From Clostridium puniceum (GTDB taxonomy: Bacteria > Bacillota > Clostridia > Clostridiales > Clostridiaceae), in the NCBI RefSeq assembly GCF_002006345.1, contig NZ_LZZM01000203.1:1-38559 (forward strand): a DNA stretch of 38,559 bases, given 5' to 3'. Shown in pieces: positions 34,951 to 38,559 of the stretch. Both the position numbers and the translations under genes were made by a program. The notes under the pieces were generated by a model, which searched no databases, was not told the DNA's origin, and saw only the letters and a list, made by a program, of their open reading frames with translations. How positions within the stretch are numbered: position 1 is the stretch's first letter; each line of letters begins with the position of its first letter.

Positions 34951-35400
34951 TTATGTTGTAAGATTTTTTATTTCTTCTAAAAAAGTATTTATATCCTTAA
35001 ACTGTCTATAAACTGATGCGAATCTTACATATGATATTTCATCTAAATCTTTTAATCTAACCATAACCATCTCACCTATATCCTTTGATGGAATTTCAGT
35101 AAGCATACTATTAGATATTGTTTTTTCTATATCATATGCTATGTCTTCAATTTGTTTTCTAGATATTGGTCTTTTTTGGCATGCAATAATTAATCCATCA
35201 ATTATTTTTTCTTTATTAAAATTTTCCCTGGTTAGGTCTTTCTTTATTACTAAAACAGGAAAATCCTCTATTTTTTCATATGTAGTATATCGTTTAGCAC
35301 ATTTTAAACATTCTCTTCTCCTTCTAATCGTCGTGTTGTCATCTGTTGATCTAGAATCAACAACCTTACTTTCTTCAAATCCGCAAAATGGACACTTCAT
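34951..35400 (-). CDS. nrdR: NrdR, transcriptional repressor of ribonucleotide reductase genes
   Basis: The 149-residue length is canonical. A zinc ribbon is formed by Cys3, Cys6, Cys31 and Cys34 (MKCPFCG and CLKC), with the DNA-binding RRRREC between. An ATP-cone (about 46-136) follows and senses ATP and dATP. The start is ATG 35400 with AGAGGTGA 8 bases upstream. The longer frame to 35454 adds an N-terminus unknown in the family. It targets NrdR boxes upstream of nrd genes, none of which is in this window. Confidence 0.96.
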   Translation of the reverse strand: MKCPFCGFEESKVVDSRSTDDNTTIRRRRECLKCAKRYTTYEKIEDFPVLVIKKDLTRENFNKEKIIDGLIIACQKRPISRKQIEDIAYDIEKTISNSMLTEIPSKDIGEMVMVRLKDLDEISYVRFASVYRQFKDINTFLEEIKNLTT

Positions 35401-35471
35401 ACTTTCATTCACCTCTTTGCCTTTGTATATAACGTCTTTATAACCATTATACATATATTTTCAAAATATGG

Positions 35472-35735
35472 CTACATATTGTTTGCATTTACTTCATCTT
35501 TAATGTTTACTAATATAACATCTGTTCCTATTTTTATTATATCTTTCCATAAAATCTCTTTTTCATCTTCTTTTGCAAACCATGTTTTCATCTCTCCAGG
35601 TAATATTAAAGAAACTATCTTATTTTCATTACAGTCTATTTTAAAGTCCTTTATGAATCCTATTTTAGTTCCTGTTAATATATCTATTACTTCCATATTT
35701 CTTAACGCATTAAGTGAATGTAGTTCCAATTCCAT
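35472..35735 (-). CDS. YlmC/YmxH-family PRC-barrel sporulation protein
   Basis: The 87 residues form one PRC-barrel: LRNMEVIDILTGTKIGFIKD, then IVSLILPG, then ILWKDIIKIGTDVILV. YlmC/YmxH proteins are commonly found next to sigG in clostridia and are called sporulation proteins from context. The biochemical role is unknown. GGGGGAG lies 4-5 bases before the ATG. It follows sigG by 40 bases. Confidence 0.85.
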   Translation of the reverse strand: MELELHSLNALRNMEVIDILTGTKIGFIKDFKIDCNENKIVSLILPGEMKTWFAKEDEKEILWKDIIKIGTDVILVNIKDEVNANNM

Positions 35736-35775
35736 AATTCTCCCCCACCACTATAATATTATTCCATTTTTCCTT

Positions 35776-36549
35776 TTATACATGTTTTCTCATATGCTTT
35801 AAAGCCGTCTTTTCTAACCTGGAAACTTGAGCTTGGGAAATTCCAATTTCATCTGCAACTTCCATTTGAGTCCTTCCATTAAAAAATCTTAAATTTAATA
35901 TTAACTTTTCTCTATCTGTAAGCTTTTTCATCGCCTCCTTTATGGAAATGTTTTCGAGCCAATGTTCATCTGTATTTTTAGAATCACTTATTTGATCCAT
36001 TACGTATATTGCATCGCCTCCATCATGATAAATTGGTTCAAATAGCGATACTGGGTCTTGTATTGCATCTAATGCAAATACAACTTCTTCTCTTGGTAGC
36101 TCAAGTTCTTTTGCAATTTGTGAAATAGTCGGTTCTTTATTATTATCTTTTATAAACTTTTCTCTCATAATCAGAGCTTTATAAGCAATATCTCTTAAAG
36201 ATCTGCTTACTCTAATAGAATTATTATCTCTTAGATATCTTCTAATTTCTCCAATTATCATTGGCACTGCATATGTTGAAAATTTAACATTTTGAGATAA
36301 ATCAAAATTATCTATAGACTTCATTAATCCTATACATCCAACTTGAAATAAATCATCAATATTTTCTCCTCTATTATTAAACCTCTGAATAACACTAAGT
36401 ACTAACCTCAAATTTCCCTTTATGAAGGTTTCTCTTGCATTTTTATCTCCATCCTTCATTTGTAGAAAAAGTTGTTTTTTTTCTTTCTCTTTAAGTATAG
36501 GAAGCTTTGAAGTATTAACGCCACATATTTCTACTTTGTTAATTATCAC
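35776..36549 (-). CDS. sigG: SigG, late forespore sporulation sigma factor
   Basis: The 257-residue sigma-70-family protein has the hallmark N-terminus NKVEICGVNTSKLPIL, region 2 (NIDDLFQVGCIGLMKSIDNF, VKFSTYAVPMIIGEIRRYLRD), region 3 (about 125-190) and region 4 helix-turn-helix (GRTQMEVADEIGISQAQVSRLE). It directs forespore gene expression after engulfment. I chose GTG at 36549 with AAAGGG 9 bases upstream, giving the usual length. The frame from TTG 36558 is three residues longer. Confidence 0.97.
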   Translation of the reverse strand: MIINKVEICGVNTSKLPILKEKEKKQLFLQMKDGDKNARETFIKGNLRLVLSVIQRFNNRGENIDDLFQVGCIGLMKSIDNFDLSQNVKFSTYAVPMIIGEIRRYLRDNNSIRVSRSLRDIAYKALIMREKFIKDNNKEPTISQIAKELELPREEVVFALDAIQDPVSLFEPIYHDGGDAIYVMDQISDSKNTDEHWLENISIKEAMKKLTDREKLILNLRFFNGRTQMEVADEIGISQAQVSRLEKTALKHMRKHV

Positions 36550-36589
36550 AAGTATCAACCCTTTCGAAAGTAATAATCCATTGCATTAA

Positions 36590-36620
36590 TAATTATCTCC
36601 GTTAGGCAATACTTTTATAC
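36590..36620 (-). promoter_or_regulatory. Possible SigF/SigG-type promoter of sigG
   Basis: GTATA (36620-36616), an 18-base spacer and GATAATTA (36597-36590) resemble the forespore sigma consensus (GHATR, then CATxHTA) in the 73-base sigE-sigG gap, where a forespore promoter is expected. The -10 differs at its first base. Confidence 0.45.
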
Positions 36621-36631
36621 TTGAAGACAAG

Positions 36632-37339
36632 CTAAATCATTCTACTTATTTCTTTTTTTAATCTTTTAATTATTTTCTTTTCCAATCTAGATATATAAGA
36701 TTGAGATATACCAAGCATATCAGCTACTTCTTTTTGTGTTTTCTCTCTTGTTCCATTTAATCCAAATCTTAAACGTACTATTTCCTTCTCTCTATCATTT
36801 AAACTTTTTAATGCCATAACTAAAAGTTGTTTATCAACTTCATCCTCTATTAAATTATAAACTGTATCATTTTCAGTCCCTAATATATCTGATAATAAAA
36901 GTTCATTTCCATCCCAATCAATATTTAATGGTTCATAAAATGAAATTTCTGCTTTTATTTTACTGTTTCGTCTCAAATACATAAGTATTTCATTTTCTAT
37001 GCATCTAGATGCATAAGTTGCAAGTTTTATTTTTTTTTCAGGATTAAAAGTATTTACAGCTTTTATTAATCCAATAGTCCCAACTGATATTAAATCTTCC
37101 ACATATACTCCTGTATTTTCAAATTTTCTAGCTATATAAACAACTAATCTCAAGTTTCTTTCAATCAATGTCCCCCTGATTTTTTCATTTCCATCATTTA
37201 ACTTATTTACTAATTCTTCTTCTTCATCCTTTGACAATGGTGGCGGTAGTGCATCACTCCCTCCAACATAATATAAATTTTTCTTAAACATTTTAAATCT
37301 GCATATCAATTTATTAAAGAACAAAATTAGTTTTTCCAT
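36632..37339 (-). CDS. sigE: Pro-SigE, early mother-cell sporulation sigma factor precursor
   Basis: The 235-residue precursor begins with a hydrophobic and basic pro-sequence (about 27 residues, MEKLILFFNKLICRFKMFKK). The junction is LYYVGGSDALPPPLSK, where SpoIIGA cuts the Bacillus protein. Region 2 (NTGVYVEDLISVGTIGLIKA, then LATYASRCIENEILMYLRR) and region 4 (EKTQKEVADMLGISQSYISR) follow. GGGGGA lies 7 bases before the ATG. The start overlaps the spoIIGA end by 26 bases, so protease and substrate are translationally linked. Confidence 0.98.
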   Translation of the reverse strand: MEKLILFFNKLICRFKMFKKNLYYVGGSDALPPPLSKDEEEELVNKLNDGNEKIRGTLIERNLRLVVYIARKFENTGVYVEDLISVGTIGLIKAVNTFNPEKKIKLATYASRCIENEILMYLRRNSKIKAEISFYEPLNIDWDGNELLLSDILGTENDTVYNLIEDEVDKQLLVMALKSLNDREKEIVRLRFGLNGTREKTQKEVADMLGISQSYISRLEKKIIKRLKKEISRMI

Positions 37340-38156
37340 ATATATCCCCCTTACACACTATTCCTCTTGATAATAAGGCATTAAATTCATTTTCCTTGCT
37401 CAATGTTTCTTTGCATGGACATATTATTGCATCAATCTTTTCAGACAAGCACTTTTTATTTGTTATCTTTATATTGTTAACTCTTATTCCATTAAGACTC
37501 CCACCATAACCAATAGAATTATATGGTATTCTATATGTGTTTTGTTCGTGAAAATTTAAGTTTTTTATTAAATTTTCTTCAACTAAGATACATGGCAAAT
37601 TAGTAATTGGTTCTACAAGCTCATTACCCGTATCTAAAAAACCATTAAAATTATACTGTTTTTTTTCAATCTCAAATTCAATTTTAAAATTAAAATTTCT
37701 TATAAATAATTTCTCATTAACATAATCTGTAATTCTGTTATAAATTATATATATAATCATTATTCCTAGCATAATATATTTAACTGAATATTTTTCAATT
37801 TTAAAGCTATTTCCTAATAAATATAAATTTTGCTTTATTGAAAATAGGAAACATATTCCACTTAAAGTGAAGGTTGTCATTAAAAATATAAAAAGCACTT
37901 TAATCAAAGTAATAATATTAGTTTTTCTATATACTAATCTAATCATTATGAAAGCTATAATCAATTGAAAAGGCAAATAAGCTAATATATTTAATTTAGG
38001 AATTACCAAAACTAAGGTGTAAAACCCTCCAATAAAACTTGATATTATTAACTTTCTAGTTTTACATTTATACTTTATACATTTCATGGTTAAAGTTAAT
38101 AAAAAAAAATTAACTATACAATTTTCTAAAACTAAAATATCAGCATAGATTTTCAT
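37314..38156 (-). CDS. spoIIGA: SpoIIGA, membrane aspartic protease that activates SigE
   Basis: The 280-residue protein has five membrane segments in residues 1-140 and a C-terminal aspartic protease-like domain. The catalytic motif is Asp175-Thr-Gly in FLDTGNELVEPITNLP. It cleaves pro-SigE at the septum after a signal from the forespore (SpoIIR). GGAGG lies 7 bases before the ATG. Confidence 0.96.
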   Translation of the reverse strand: MKIYADILVLENCIVNFFLLTLTMKCIKYKCKTRKLIISSFIGGFYTLVLVIPKLNILAYLPFQLIIAFIMIRLVYRKTNIITLIKVLFIFLMTTFTLSGICFLFSIKQNLYLLGNSFKIEKYSVKYIMLGIMIIYIIYNRITDYVNEKLFIRNFNFKIEFEIEKKQYNFNGFLDTGNELVEPITNLPCILVEENLIKNLNFHEQNTYRIPYNSIGYGGSLNGIRVNNIKITNKKCLSEKIDAIICPCKETLSKENEFNALLSRGIVCKGDIYGKTNFVL

Positions 38157-38184
38157 CTTAACGCCTCCAATCTGTATGAATTTT

Positions 38185-38219
38185 ATTATATACTTATTAA
38201 TTTTAAAAATTTGTCACAA
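38185..38219 (-). promoter_or_regulatory. spoIIG promoter with long spacer (Spo0A-dependent type)
   Basis: TATAAT (38190-38185) lies 22-23 bases from TGTGAC/TTGTGA (38219-38213). This is the unusually long spacing known for the Spo0A-activated sigma-A promoter of spoIIG in Bacillus. A partial 0A-box (plus-strand TGTCACA against TGTCGAA) overlaps the -35. The remaining sequence to 38559 is AT-rich, and I see no gene in it. Confidence 0.55.
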
Positions 38220-38559
38220 TCGCATTTGATGCTTCCATTTTTTTTATTAAACTTTTTACATTTACTTACACTATATTTTTATGTTTACTTTTTTATATTT
38301 AAAACTAACTTAATCTATAAAAATAAATTCTTTTATCTTATATTAATTTGCTAAAAATAGTAAGAACAAAATTATTTTCACTATTATAATTTTCAGAATG
38401 AAATTGCTGGTAATAAATATATAATCTTTTACTTTACAAATCTTTAACGTAAAAAATTAATCAGACCATATATATAAGTTCTAATTAAGAAAGTTCATAA
38501 TTTAGTTGATTGTCTTATCCAATCACTCTAATATATAAATTAAATCTTAATGAACAAAA

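Noticed and set aside
35401..35454. N-terminal extension of NrdR
   Set aside because: NrdR proteins begin with MxCPxC; AGAGGTGA lies directly upstream of the ATG at 35400.

Overview
The window is very AT-rich and carries spoIIGA-sigE-sigG, so it comes from an endospore-forming Firmicute. The gene content (H-NOX chemoreceptor, four chemotaxis-type loci, pst-pho next to the sporulation sigma genes, Shine-Dalgarno sites of the AGGAGG type) fits Clostridium sensu stricto, in the C. beijerinckii/C. butyricum direction. The species cannot be fixed by eye. Almost everything reads on the minus strand. The plus-strand exceptions are a MocR-type regulator (2344-3903) and a VTC-DUF4956 pair (24115-25568). 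I see no tRNA, rRNA, insertion sequence, phage gene or CRISPR array.

Region 1 (1-9000) is chemosensory. It holds an H-NOX-MCP fusion with an O2-type haem pocket, a divergent MocR regulator, and a cluster reading cheY, decayed cheA, cheW and a large poly-HAMP receptor. cheY is preceded by a sigma-A-like and a sigma-D-like promoter. The cheA between cheY and cheW is a wreck: fragments of the Hpt domain and of the C-terminal ATPase/CheW-like junction remain, separated by deletions and frameshifts. Region 2 (9000-18500) is mixed housekeeping and accessory: a DUF4026-like protein, a Cof-type HAD phosphatase, a secreted amidase, a tandem GNAT, RsgA, an MFS exporter, an AHL-lactonase-like hydrolase and an ArAE-type membrane protein. 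rsgA has an elaborate leader: a strong promoter, an 11-codon ORF with a good ribosome site, an intrinsic terminator, and a 29-codon ORF overlapping the rsgA start.

Region 3 (18500-25600) holds a fragment of an amino-acid permease, a six-TM chemoreceptor, and the most interesting locus. An acyl-CoA-ligase-like enzyme and a KAS III-like enzyme lie downstream of a class I cyclic-di-GMP riboswitch with its own promoter and intrinsic terminator. The terminator 5' arm can instead pair with the aptamer 5' strand, which predicts that ligand turns the genes off. The KAS III-like protein keeps its cysteine but lacks the usual His and Asn. Divergently lies the VTC-DUF4956 pair.

Region 4 (25700-34400) is phosphate homeostasis. 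In transcription order it reads pgeF, phoP, phoR, a five-repeat Pho-box array, pstS-pstC-pstA-pstB, phoU and a second phoU paralogue. Region 5 (34900-38559) is sporulation and nucleotide-reduction control: spoIIGA-sigE, sigG, a YlmC/YmxH protein and nrdR. Upstream of spoIIGA the -35 and -10 elements are unusually far apart, as in Spo0A-activated spoIIG promoters. Start codons were moved inward from the longest ORF wherever a Shine-Dalgarno site lay inside that ORF.
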